64,000 bases of DNA from Taiwanofungus camphoratus (Eukaryota > Basidiomycota > Agaricomycetes > Polyporales > Taiwanofungaceae), in assembly GCA_003999685.1 (NCBI GenBank), contig CP021222.1:1116001-1180000 (forward strand), read 5' to 3'. Below the pieces are notes generated by a model that ran no database searches, was not told the origin of the DNA, and saw nothing but the letters and a program-made list of their open reading frames with translations. Shown in pieces: positions 13,741 to 24,263 of this stretch (positions are counted from its first letter, which is position 1; each line of letters begins with the position of its first letter). The translations under genes were made by a program, and so were the position numbers.

Positions 13741-13974
13741 TTTACTGTTGCAAACGCATTAGATATCTGCATAGTTGCGATTTTGTTGGCTAGGAGGTTG
13801 TTGTCTCCACGGAATTCAGTACTCACGATCAAAAACGACTTGGACGCGTCGGGATCTGGACGCGCGAGAGTGGGAAATCCCGGGTCACGAGGTCGTGCTG
13901 CCACGCGGTTTGTCGATCGGGCGTGGAAAGGCGTCTTAGCATTTTACTCGACTCGTGCACCGTTCCCTGTAGAC

Positions 13975-14392
13975 ATGTCTGGTAGACAAGGTGGTAAGGC
14001 CAAGCCTTTGAAGGTGAGCATGATTTACCGTTCAACATCGTACTTATCACCGAAACTCTCCTCCATGACGACGATATCAGGCTCCCAAGAAGGACAAGAA
14101 AGAGGTCACTGAGGACGAAGCCGCCTTCAAAGAGAAGAAGAAACAGGAAGAGGCTGCTCTGAAAGCTGCACGGGATAAGGGTACGTCTTCGTGTTTTATA
14201 GCAGGTATGCATCTGATGGATGTTCTGTTCAGCTGCGAAGGGTGAGATTCGATACTGTGGATGCTGACAATTGACCAGGCTGATCCTGCGATACAGGAGG
14301 TGCTCCCGGGGGAGGTATCAAGAAGTTTGTTTTTCAGCTTTGCGCTTAGTATCGATTCACTAACATGACCCGATAGATCGGGCAAGAAGTAG
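13975..14392 (+). CDS. TMA7: Translation machinery-associated protein TMA7
   Basis: A 63-residue, lysine-rich, ribosome-associated protein. TMA7 is known in yeast to co-purify with ribosomes, and its loss mildly affects translation. The spliced product begins MSGRQGGKAKPLK and ends GGAPGGGIKKSGKK, the two hallmarks of the family, and the family's usual length is about 64. Five exons fit exactly: 13975-14013, 14081-14180, a 9-base micro-exon 14233-14241, 14297-14324 and 14377-14392. Together they give 192 coding bases including the stop. All four introns are 52-67 bases long and GT-AG. The central part (KKDKKEVTEDEAAF, EKKKQEEAALKAARDK) is highly charged and helical. Confidence 0.93.
14233..14241 (+). 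other. TMA7: 9-base micro-exon of TMA7
   Basis: The bases CTGCGAAGG sit between a TTCAG acceptor and a GTGAG donor. They are needed to keep the frame and to supply the AAKG that links the helical part to the conserved glycine-rich tail. Without this exon the flanking exons also stay in frame, so a shorter form lacking three residues is possible. Confidence 0.8.
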
Positions 14393-14839
14393 TCGGTGAA
14401 TAAGTGACTGCGATCAGACACACATCACCAGCCAGACCGTTACTCCTGATCACTCGCATTCTTGGTTTGCGCACCCTGTCTCTTACGCTCTACGCCAATG
14501 ATTTGTTGAGTCCCAGTAGACTGGTAGAAACCTGCTGTGTATGATATGATGTGAGTAGGTCAATTTGTACTCATCATGAAGGGCACCTCGCAGTTGTAGA
14601 TTGTCATCGAGTATACAATCACCATTTCAGTTGAAGAGCCAAGTGCACGCCGGCTGCTCAAGAAGGCTTTGCGAGACACTGCATCAACGAGATTTCCAAA
14701 ACAACGCTGCTTTCGAATATAATTAACTATAACAAAAAGAGCACGAGACGATCAACGCAAGCACTCCCAACTTAAACCCGAGTTCCAGCAAGCCATGACC
14801 GTCAGAAACCTTCGAGCAGGCACAACGACCCTGCTCAAA
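14393..14839. other. Intergenic, convergent 3' regions
   Basis: This lies between the stops of TMA7 (+) and the proline-rich orphan (-). It presumably holds both 3' untranslated regions. I see no ORF, RNA gene or repeat that I can support. Confidence 0.5.
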
Positions 14840-15337
14840 TCAGACCCTCCTTCCGCACGTCACAGGCGCAGGGTTGATTGCAACCGGCCTTGGGGGCGCC
14901 AATATCGCCTCGAGGTCCAAGTCCAGTGAGAACCCCCGTGCATGGCGGTCCCACGGCGCGCGGATGGGCGCCACACTCGGGGGGGACGGCGAGCGCGACC
15001 GCCCTCCATCCGTACGCACGCTATTGCCGCTCGCGCGTGATCTCTGCCCCTCGCTGGAACCCGACCCGGCGGACGTGGGCGAACTCGCCACGATCTCGTA
15101 TCCTTCCTCGGCGGGAATGGCGAGTGGTGGCAGTTGCGCGTGGGACATGTGTGGATGGGGCTCTTCGGGCTCGAGTATGACTAGGGCGCGCTTGCGGGGG
15201 GCGGGGCCGCGCACGATGTGTACTGGAGGGTGATATGCAGGGCGCGGACAGGAGGGCAGCGTGTGCTTGGGCTGGCCGCGCGATGGGAGTGGGCCCTCGA
15301 TCAGGCGCAGGGGAGTGGGCGCAGGACGACGCGGCAT
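14840..15337 (-). CDS. Proline-rich protein of unknown function (165 aa)
   Basis: I do not recognise this protein. It is a single open exon, clearly more GC-rich than its flanks, starting MPRRPAPTPLRLIEGPLPSR. I chose the ATG at 15337 because the upstream part of the same open frame is low-complexity and looks like leader. The product is rich in Pro, Ser and Arg. It has a basic, proline-rich first third (PAYHPPVHIVRGPAPRKRA), a serine-rich middle with SRSPSPPS, and a small acidic-hydrophobic patch near the end (FSLDLDLEAILAPP). I see no signal peptide or membrane segment. It is probably disordered. The opposite strand is also open, as often happens in GC-rich sequence, so some doubt remains. 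Confidence 0.55.
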   Translation of the reverse strand: MPRRPAPTPLRLIEGPLPSRGQPKHTLPSCPRPAYHPPVHIVRGPAPRKRALVILEPEEPHPHMSHAQLPPLAIPAEEGYEIVASSPTSAGSGSSEGQRSRASGNSVRTDGGRSRSPSPPSVAPIRAPWDRHARGFSLDLDLEAILAPPRPVAINPAPVTCGRRV

Positions 15338-16105
15338 GATAACAGCAACAAAGTGAATGAGAGCGAAATGCGAACAAAGGCGGGTGCGAGAGTCGTGAAT
15401 GAAGCTGGATGGTTTCAACGATAAGCATTGAGTGTGAGAGGTGCAGGAGCAGCATGGACGGCACCGCGCACTCACATGAAGCAACACTATCAGTTGTGAA
15501 CCTGCGAAGGAACGAACAGTTTGACCGGTGGCTTACAGGCACCCAAGTCGGGATGAAAGACAAAATTCGGACCAGCCGACCTGCAAAAAAAGAAATAAAG
15601 TACAACGAAAGCAGCGAGGGGACGAGGTAGAGATCAACCTGGTCAAGGCTACGTCGACCACCCAGCGCCGTCAGATCACTATTCTGTTACGTAAGCTCGG
15701 TGAGAGCACAGCTTCGACACAAATACAACGCCAGGAGACCTCGGGCCTCAGTGGTGATGAAAGGGGAATTTACTTGTCAAAGGTGGTCTGTATCGCGAAA
15801 TCCGTTCCAGAGGCGCGATCACTTATCGGACGAATCTCGTCTTTGTTGGCATGGGACAGCGCGAGAAGCTCGACTTGCAGGAGAGAAGGGCTCACTGACC
15901 AATGGCCTTGGCCTCCTCGATCAAGTCACCATTGCCAAGTGACAAAAAAAGACACGCAGGAAGAACGCTACTTATGTCCAGGCTTGTACCATATACGGCG
16001 TTGCGAAATCCATTAATGCACAGTCCCAGCAAGACCATTGACATGCACTACAGACAACTGAGTAGCGAGACAGACAGACGATACACTCAGAGCACATATC
16101 CAATG
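15338..16105. other. Intergenic region, no gene seen
   Basis: This holds the upstream region of the proline-rich orphan and the 3' side of the UBE2C gene. Plus-strand ORFs here and into the next gene run antisense to UBE2C exons and show no family motif. I see no RNA gene or repeat. Confidence 0.5.
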
Positions 16106-17071
16106 CTATGCAGACCCTTCGTCGGCCACTGGACGGTAGTGCCTCATCAGCTGTTCCCTGAAATCTACGACACAAACGATATGAGAACTGGCAATGAAGG
16201 GATGAGAACAAGGAAAGAAGGTGTCCAGCACGTGCCTTCCGGTGAATCCCAAAGGTTCGCGGCATCAGGATTGAGAGGAGAAGCGTTGTTTGGTTCTAAT
16301 GCGATCGTAAAGGCAAGATCAAAGCCTGAATTGCTAACGTCGGAAAGGCAGTGACATACCACCAAGAAGAGATTGAAGAGAAAGCAGAATTGTTTGTACG
16401 CTGTACACGGCTGACCACTTGTCCTGAATGCGAAAGACAGTATGACGGAGTGGGTAACATCTTTAGAATAGAGGAACTAACCTGCAAGATGTCCAAACAG
16501 ATGGCACCGCCTACGATGTCAACGTTCGGATGATAACAAGGAGAGTCAAACTTGATTGTGGGCGCAGCATATGGATAATTTGGTGGGAACGAGATGGAGA
16601 TCTTGAACGTAAGGCCAGAGTAGATCTAAGATGTCCATCGGGTGAGCGCTTTACGCTCCGACAAACTTCAAAAGAAAAATGTACGGTTCCTGCAGGCCCT
16701 TCAATTGTGCCAGCCCATTCAAAGAGATTGGCGTCAGATTTTGGGAAAGCGGACTGCATGTGGCACTGTCAATAAAGAATGCATGAACAAATGTATAAAT
16801 AATATACGAACGATTCCAGGTGAGGAAGACATCTGCAAGCGCACGTCAGACGGACCGTCACTGCGAACGTCATGTTGCTCACCATCAAGGTCATAAGCTC
16901 GCTACTTAATCTATTTGGACCCAGCATCACCGTAAAGCCTATATTCACTAGACAAAACAGCCAGGAAATTTACCGTTTCGTGACACTACCTGCACTCTCG
17001 CCAGATGATCCTGCGGTGGCAGATTTTTGGGCGCTACGCGAGGGCATGAGGGAAGCAGCGACTTGGTCCAT
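16106..17071 (-). CDS. Ubiquitin-conjugating enzyme E2 C (UBE2C/Ubc11 type)
   Basis: This E2 class works with the anaphase-promoting complex to ubiquitinate mitotic cyclins and securin. The gene has many exons. The first (from ATG 17071) encodes [13 protein letters not shown] and a Ser/Gly-rich N-terminal extension. It is joined to [16 protein letters not shown], and [19 protein letters not shown]. Then come [19 protein letters not shown] and [13 protein letters not shown], and the active-site segment AICLDIL. The rest is [36 protein letters not shown] and a tail, [18 protein letters not shown]. The N-terminal extension, SAFP and the tail match UBE2C rather than other E2s. Two oddities: the last intron (16165-16235) begins with GC, and the HPN-to-Cys spacing is one residue longer than usual. 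It is divergent from EDE1 across 368 bases. Confidence 0.93.
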
Positions 17072-17439
17072 TTCAGATTCCAAGGAGATTAGGAGCTATT
17101 CAAAGAGTGCGGGAAGGAGGCGAACTGCGAGAGGTGGATACGGATCGTCCTTGACAGGGAAGGCCTCTCGTGAGTGATGTTGGTTTGAGACTGTCCGTTT
17201 TGGGCGCGTGCACTTTTGAACGCGTCGCGGGCCTCAGTCACGTGAGGAAGAGCGGCGCTTGAATTGTGCAGCTGGGCCACCTGACTTTCCAAAGCGAGGT
17301 TAAGCATGACATAAGCAGAGTCGACGCACGGCCCCGCCCCTTGGCATAACCTGGGCTCATCACACCGCAGACGCGCATTCCCGGACACAATTCACTTCGA
17401 CCAAGACACTTCCAGTTTTCCACGCTGGCGTCGTAGGCC
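17072..17439. promoter_or_regulatory. Divergent promoter of UBE2C and EDE1, with E-box
   Basis: These 368 bases separate two start codons on opposite strands. They contain the perfect palindrome TCACGTGA at 17238-17245, a consensus site for bHLH factors of Cbf1 or SREBP-like type. Which factor binds is unknown. Confidence 0.5.
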
Positions 17440-20400
17440 ATGTCCAAGTTCACCCCTTCTCCTGCGGAGGTCGCCCTCGTCAACCAGATTTTTGCGCAAG
17501 CCGACACTCAAAAGCTTGGTGTCATCACCGGCGAAGCCGCAGTCAAGATATTCAGCGGGTCCAAGCTCTCGCCAGCGGTGCTCGCAGAAATATGGAACCT
17601 TGCGGACGATGAAAACAATGGCGTGTTGACCCGCAAGGGTGTTGCTGTTGCCGTCCGTTTACTCGGACATGCACAGAGAGGCGAAAATGTCACAGAGGCG
17701 CTGGTGAATAAGCGTGAGTGCTCTACCAAATGCGCACGTCTTACTCGTCTAAATCGCATTTCGAAGCGGGCCCGATACCCACCATTGAAGGCCTCACACC
17801 CCCACTTCTCCAACAAACTACTGGCGCTCCTTCCACAAAGTCTCCACCTCCTGGCTTTCCCCCACTCACACCTCAAGACAAGGCTAAGTTTACGAAGTTG
17901 TTTATAGGATGCGGTCCGATTAACGGAATACTCAATGGTAGGTGGATTGGTGTGTGCATTTGAGATGCAAATTTTGAGCCTACCCGCCTTAGGCGAGAAG
18001 GCACGAGATGTCTTCGTCAAGTCCAAATTGCCAGTGGAGAAGCTGTCGCAGATATGGTATACGTCATTATTATGGCTGTTGTATTGATGTGCTCAGTTAT
18101 TGGATGTAACAGGAATCTCGCTGATACCAAAAACCGCGGGGCTCTAGACGCGGCGGATTTCACGATCGCCATGTACTTAATTCAAGCGTCAATGTCCGGA
18201 CAGCTCAGGACGCTCCCGTTGACCCTCCCTCCGGGGCTGTACGAACAAGCAGGTGGAAGGTCGCCCTTCGATGCTGTCGTCTCTCACGCAACTGGCGGGA
18301 GCGGTTCGTTCAGCCCGTCAATGTCCGGTTCGTTCTCTGGGCGCCCTATGAGCACACTTGAGCCACAGTTCACTGGCGCAAGCTCGGTGTTCCATCCGCA
18401 GATGACTGGACAGCTGAGATCGGCGCCGAGTGCTCCACCTTTACCTGCTCGCTCGGTTCTGGCCAATCCGTCATCAACTTTCCCATTCGCGCAGCCACAA
18501 ACAACGCAACAGTGGGATGTCACGCCTTCTGAGAAAGCGAATGCAGATCGCATTTTCGATGAGCTTGACAAGCAGAAGCGAGGTTTCATCGAGGGCGACG
18601 TTGCTGTCCCGTTTATGCTCAAGTCCCAGTTACCAGAAGATGTCCTTGCTCAGGTTTGGTACGCCTATATTCGACATTCCACAACTATGAACGGTTGGGA
18701 ATTGAACCTTGATATCTCGCTAGGGATCTGTCCGATTTGAATAACGATGGTCGCCTCACTCGCGATGGTTTTGCAGTCGCCATGCACCTTATCCAGGCTA
18801 AGCTTGGTGGGAAGGACATCCCAACGTCGCTTCCACCAACACTGGTACCTCTCTCAATGCGTACGCCGACGGCTGTCCCGGCTGTATTTACTCAGCCTTC
18901 CGTCCCAGATTCGATCCGGGATTTGATATGGGACGACACTCCTCCAGCTTCTGCCACAGTTTCGCAGCCAGTCTTGCAGCCTCAGGCTACTGGAACATTG
19001 TCGCCGAGGCAGACTCCTATGGCTTCACCACCTCCTCAGCGGTCTCAGACAATGCCTCCGCTCCCGCAGGATCCTTTTGGCAGCTCTCCCTTCAGTGTTC
19101 CTGCTGGTTAGTGATTTAGTTTCAACATGTCCACATTTCGCATAGACATCTGATGTGACTTTGGTCTTCGCAGCTCCTGTGCATAAGGATTTGCTTGGAG
19201 ATGACGATGAGCCGGTGGCGACATCTTCGCCTCCTCTCCAAGACCAATCTGCTGAGATTGGCAATGTGAAGATCCAGCTTAACTCAACCAATCAGTCGCT
19301 GGAGACTACCAAGAACGACCGCGCAAATGTCGAACGCGCTTTGTCAGAACAGGCGGCACAGCTCTCGGCGCTGCAGACCCAACTGTCTTCTGCAAAGGCT
19401 GCTTACGAGACCGAGACGCGGCTGTTGAACACCCTCCGCGAGCGATACGCCTCGCAGACTGCTGAGCTCCAGAAGGCACGTGAAGAACTCATCCGTGGCG
19501 AGAGCGATCTGAGCGCCGTCCGCGTCGAAAAGGCCGAGATTGAGGGTTCGGTCTTGCGCGATAAGGAAGACGTGCGCGAATTGCAACGTAAGATGCGGGA
19601 GGTTGGTGCACAGGTAGAGATGCTTAAGGCAGAGGTAGAGAAGGCCAAGAAGGATGCCAAACAGCAAAAAGGCCTGCTCGCGATCTCACGGAAGCAATTG
19701 GCTACGCGCGAGGCAGAACGCGCAAAGGTTGAGAAGGAGCTCGAGGAGGCAAGGACGGAAGCTGAACAAGCTGCCAGAGAGCGCGAGGCGGCCGAGGCTG
19801 AGCTCGCCAAAGAGACCCCTGTTTCATTGGGAAACGGGCACGATCTGACTGGTGCCTCCTCACCCGAGATCCTGGCTGCAGCTATCGCACAACCCCTACC
19901 ATCTACTCCGGACCTTTCCAGTCCGACTGGATCTATTATGAGTCTCACGAAGAGCACAAACCCGTTCGAGAGAGTGGCTATGGGCTCCGGACCCGGCTCT
20001 CGTGCCCAATCTCCTTTCCTGCCCTTCGCGAATTCAGCGGTCCTTCCCACTCCCACCACTTCCGCCGAAGCGCCTGTAGAACGTCGTGCAGCTACTCCGG
20101 CAGCCGCCAATCCTTTCCGTTTCTCTCAGGTATTCAATACAGATGAAACTCCTATTGTCCCCGAGACACCTACGGAGGCCGCAAATCCAGCTCCTCCTGA
20201 AACGGCCGCGACAGAGCAACCTGTTGCTGCACCTTCGCAACTTGCTAACGGTGACGCGGATTTCATGCCCCCAACCGACACGGAGTTCTTCCACACGCCT
20301 ATGAGCTCAGCGACTCCTGCTCCCGCGCAGAGCTCTGCACCACAAGCGTCTCTTGATCCAACTTTCTCACATTCTGCCGTGGATGCTGCAGTCGTTGAAC

Positions 20401-21866
20401 CGCCCATACAGGTACCGTCGCACCAGCAGGAACAAGGTCGTAGTGAGCAGCAGACAGATCTCGGCCATCAACTCAAGGAACTCGAAGAAGGCGAGTCTGA
20501 CACAGACACGGAATCCGAGGACGATGAACCTCTCGCTACAGTCAAGGCCAAACTCAGTCATGAATTCACGGATACCAACACTAATGGCACAGCATCGACG
20601 GCGACTGCGGTGCCAGCCATGTCAGCTTTCGATGATTCATTTCGTGTCACTTCAACACCGGAACCTGTTTCAGCTACCTTCTCGGTCTCGGAGACTTCGG
20701 CTTCTAGGCCGGATGAATCCGTTATAGTAAGCTCTCAGCCTCTAGCGAATGAGGTATTCGGTGCTCCTTTCGTACCCCCGAGTGCGTCACAAGAACCTTC
20801 CACATCTGCTTCTACCGCCGCTGTAGATGTGACACCGAGAGCGAGCGGCAACGTGGAAGAAGCTGGTGTCAATGATTTCGATGAAGCCATGGGTAAGATA
20901 TCTGCGAGCGCTAGCCCCAGCAATGGCCCTTCATCACAGTTTTCCCAATTTACTTTCGATTCTGCCTTTGACGACAACTTCGATTTCGCTGCGGCGAGTG
21001 CGGCATCAAATTCGCCCCCTGTGTCTAATGGAGTCCCACATACGGTTACAACTTCTGTCGCAGCTGCGTCTCCAAAGGATGACTTTGATAGCATTTTCAT
21101 GACTCAGCCTGGTAGTAGTGCAGCCGTGACTGTACCTGCACCTGTACCTTCGGCACCATCGGGTTCTTTTGAACAGCCCCCGCTTCAACAAGCGAAGCCC
21201 TTCTCATTCGATGATGCTTTTGGCTCTGGTACTAGTGAGAACCATCTCTCTTCGAGCCAATCTGGCCCACGGAATGGTGTTCACGGGATCTCATTCGACG
21301 ACGCGTTTGGGGGACATGCCTCTGATACTCTCGCGTTGGACTCCTCTTTTATATCCGTATCTCGGCCTTCAGCTGGTGTTACTCCTGCGCAAACCAAGGG
21401 TGTGGCACCATTCCCTCCGTTGTCTCCCACTAGAAGTGAGTCTCCTCAGCTGACTGCGCGACGGTCCACTTCACCTGCGCGCCAAATATTCCCGCCTCCG
21501 CGTCATTCCTCACCGAAACCGCGACCTTCTACAAGTTCGTCGGACAAAGAGAAGGCGCCTACTACTAGGCATTCTAAATTGAGCGTAAGTGATGATGTTG
21601 TAATTCTGACCGGGCGTTAGAAATGCGATGTTGGTTATTAGATCCGCTTGCCCTTCGGAAGGAAGAAGAAAACACATGACGCTCCGCCCATGCCTCCCCC
21701 CTTGGCCACACAACAGCTGTTAGAAGAGCCCACACCTGCTGTCGACGACGATATTGAGGCGGTCAAGCAACTTTGTGGTATGGGCTTTAGCAGAACTCAG
21801 GCAGTCACTGCCCTTGAAATGCACGGATATGACTTCCAAAGGGCACTTAATAGTTTACTCGGTTAG
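17440..21866 (+). CDS. EDE1: EDE1/Eps15-like endocytic scaffold (3 EH domains, coiled coil, UBA)
   Basis: Ede1/Eps15 proteins start clathrin-mediated endocytosis at the plasma membrane, binding NPF-motif adaptors through EH domains and ubiquitin through a C-terminal UBA. EH1 starts at [20 protein letters not shown]2 follows [17 protein letters not shown] and includes [15 protein letters not shown] and [15 protein letters not shown]3 has [17 protein letters not shown] and [17 protein letters not shown]. The largest exon (19155-21620) encodes a long coiled coil rich in Glu, Lys and Ala, then a low-complexity Ser/Thr/Pro/Ala region with repeated FDDAFG- and FDSAFD-like motifs. The last exon encodes FGRKKK and a UBA domain ([20 protein letters not shown]). 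Domain order and length match Ede1. A diverged relative lies about 6 kb downstream in inverse orientation. Confidence 0.94.
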
Positions 21867-22559
21867 CGTACCTCTCCCGTATACCTCAAAGGGATGCTAA
21901 TGCCAGATATATTCAGGTTCGGCGTAATGTTGAATGATGTTTAATACTACAAGAGCGTCCTCTTACTATTACTTTTTACCCTTACACCTCTCCGTGATAA
22001 CCCTCCTTTGGATACTTATGTGAACACTCCTTACCTCATTTTCCTCGCTGTCCTAATTCTACGTCGACTGAATTCCAAAAGGAAATATCATCCTGATCTA
22101 TACTACATTACAGCGTCCTACTGGCATGTGCCTTGCACGCGACACAGCAGGCGCTGCCATTAATACAGAACAGCACAGCTTGAGTGTCTAAAACTATTCG
22201 AAACATGCAACATTGGTATGCAAGTTGGTGATTGCTGTGATTAGTCGGCTACCACTTAGTCGTGCGCTTGCTCGAGTTGACATACTAATGGGACACCTAT
22301 ACAACTAACTACCTGTGCCCGACTGATGCACTCGGTTGACTGTGAAGTCTCTTAGGTCCTTCTTGCACTTCGCAATTTGTGAAACCCAGGAGAGCCCGCG
22401 TTCTTCTGTTATTTCATACCGTGAACCAAAGCAGAACAGTCGTCACGGGCGACATTTTCAAGATTGTTCAGTAGCCGGGTTCGGTAGACCGTAGCTTTAC
22501 GCGGCACGCTAGAAACCTGTATGTCTGAAGCGACCAAGTGCCCCTCAGGTCTACGCCCT
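21867..22559. other. Intergenic region, no gene seen
   Basis: This holds the 3' side of EDE1 and the upstream region of the cAMP phosphodiesterase. Many stops occur in all frames. I see no RNA gene or repeat. Confidence 0.5.
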
Positions 22560-23958
22560 ATGGCGACTTTCGATATGGTTGTCCTGGGCTGTGGTGAGTG
22601 TCTATGACTATCGGATAGAACGTGCCTGAGACTCAGCACAGGAGGGGGACCCAATGAACATAATTTATCTTGGTACGATTCTTCCCCATCTATGATAATG
22701 TTGTACATACAGGCCAATATTTTCGACAGCTATCTATTCAAGCTTCGCAATGCATCCTGGAATGACGGGATCTTCGCTCTTGAGGCAGGCATGGAAATTC
22801 AATTGTATTCTGACTTTGTACGATCCATTCTCACGAAGTAGACAGGGTCTGGTATTGGCGCACTCAGCCGCCTTCTACATCGTCAGCCTGATCTCTTTGG
22901 TCATCGTCCTGTTGATGACGACAGAAATCCACAATGTTCAGCGGTCGAAATATATTCATGGATCCGGTATGTCTCGGCTCCTGTCAAGTGTTTGGCTTTC
23001 TTCGTCTGATCCAATACATTGCACTGTGCAGATGCTTTCTGATCACTCATTCCCACTTGGACCATGTCAACAGTTTGGTACTATCAGCAGGTTCTTTGAG
23101 TGGTTCGAGTCGGCATGTATTTGGGGCCTCTCGTACTCTGAAAGACCTGGAGGGTATCTTTTCTGATCGCATATGGCCGAAGCTTGCATCGTGGAATGAA
23201 GATGACTCTCTTCCTCTAATTTTCAGCCCGTAAGTCATGCATGAAATCGCATCACGATAATGTTTATAATATCTACTACCAGACTATCTCCGGATCGGCA
23301 ATACAAGTCGATATCTCGTGGTGTATCCGTTCGCATGATGCCTATCAATCACGGCCAGAACGATACCATTGGTCTCTACGAGTCCTCAGCCTTTTTCATC
23401 AGGCACGACCTCACCGCATGTGAATTTCTATTTTTCGGCGACGTTGAACCAGACAGCATCGCAGCAAAGCCGTTAAACCTCAATGTCTGGCGCGTAGCAG
23501 CGCCCAAGATTCCGCAGAATCTCTCGACAATCTTCATCGAATGTTCGTTTCCATCCGGAAGGAAAGATGACATGCTGTTTGGTCATCTCAGCCCTGAGCA
23601 CTTGGCAGTGGAGCTCACCGCTCTGGCAGCTGAAGTTGTAGACTACAAAAGGCATGCGGCGGATGCAGAATCACAGGGAAGGGATGGTTCCACTCGTGCC
23701 CGGAAGAAGCAAAGGCGAGATCAAGTGTCGTCTTTTCGGGGGGCACTTAATGGCGTCCGTGTTTATATCATTCATTGCAAAGATGACATTCACGGCCATT
23801 ACGACCGTCCGATCAATCACGTCATTGCTGACGAAGTAAGAGCGCTGGTGGATGCACAGGAACTTGGAGTACAGATCATTGCCGTTGACCAAGGGATGCA
23901 AATAGGTGCGCAAGTTATGATCATCAGTTCAACTATGATTTCTGATCAAGGTCTGTAG
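22560..23958 (+). CDS. PDE1: Class II (low-affinity) 3',5'-cyclic-nucleotide phosphodiesterase
   Basis: The enzyme hydrolyses cAMP to AMP and so damps PKA signalling. The start at 22560 gives MATFDMVVLGCGGGP, the usual opening strand and glycine turn, across a short intron. Spliced exons follow with ANIFDSYLFKLRNASW and GSGIGALSRLLHR. The metal-binding signature of the metallo-beta-lactamase-like fold is THSHLDHVN, near 23040-23070, followed by SLVLSAGSL, which is typical of class II PDEs. Later parts include FFGDVEPDS and FIECSFPSGRKDDMLFGHLS, both conserved in the family, and a Lys-rich insertion. The C-terminus could end at 23958 directly, or a last mini-intron could change the final residues. 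The class is certain; the exact end is not. Confidence 0.9.
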
Positions 23959-24263
23959 CCATATAATTAACGTTTGGCCACCATACTGTCTTGCCTGCAC
24001 AATTGTATACTTAGCCACTATTGTAGCACTAGCGTTTCTCACACTACTAACTCATAGACGTCCTCGAAATTGAGTCTCAACGTGCTGTCCACTGTCATAA
24101 CGTTATTACTTGCTGGTCATAACAATCGTGACGAGGTATAGTGAAGAATGAAAAGCAGCAAGAAAGTAACTTCCTGAGCGCGCAGTCTAGGTTGAAGTAT
24201 GAATCGACGTCGACTCGCAACGAATGCCAAATGAACGATGGAACTGTGCGAAAGAAATTGCGA

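Noticed and set aside
13820-13900. Possible tRNA-like stretch near CCCGGGTCACGAGG
   Set aside because: No standard T-loop GTTCRANNC, and no pairing acceptor stem at the right distance.
15902-16354. Plus-strand open frame of 150 codons
   Set aside because: Runs antisense through UBE2C exons whose protein is clearly recognisable; the plus-strand product has no motif.
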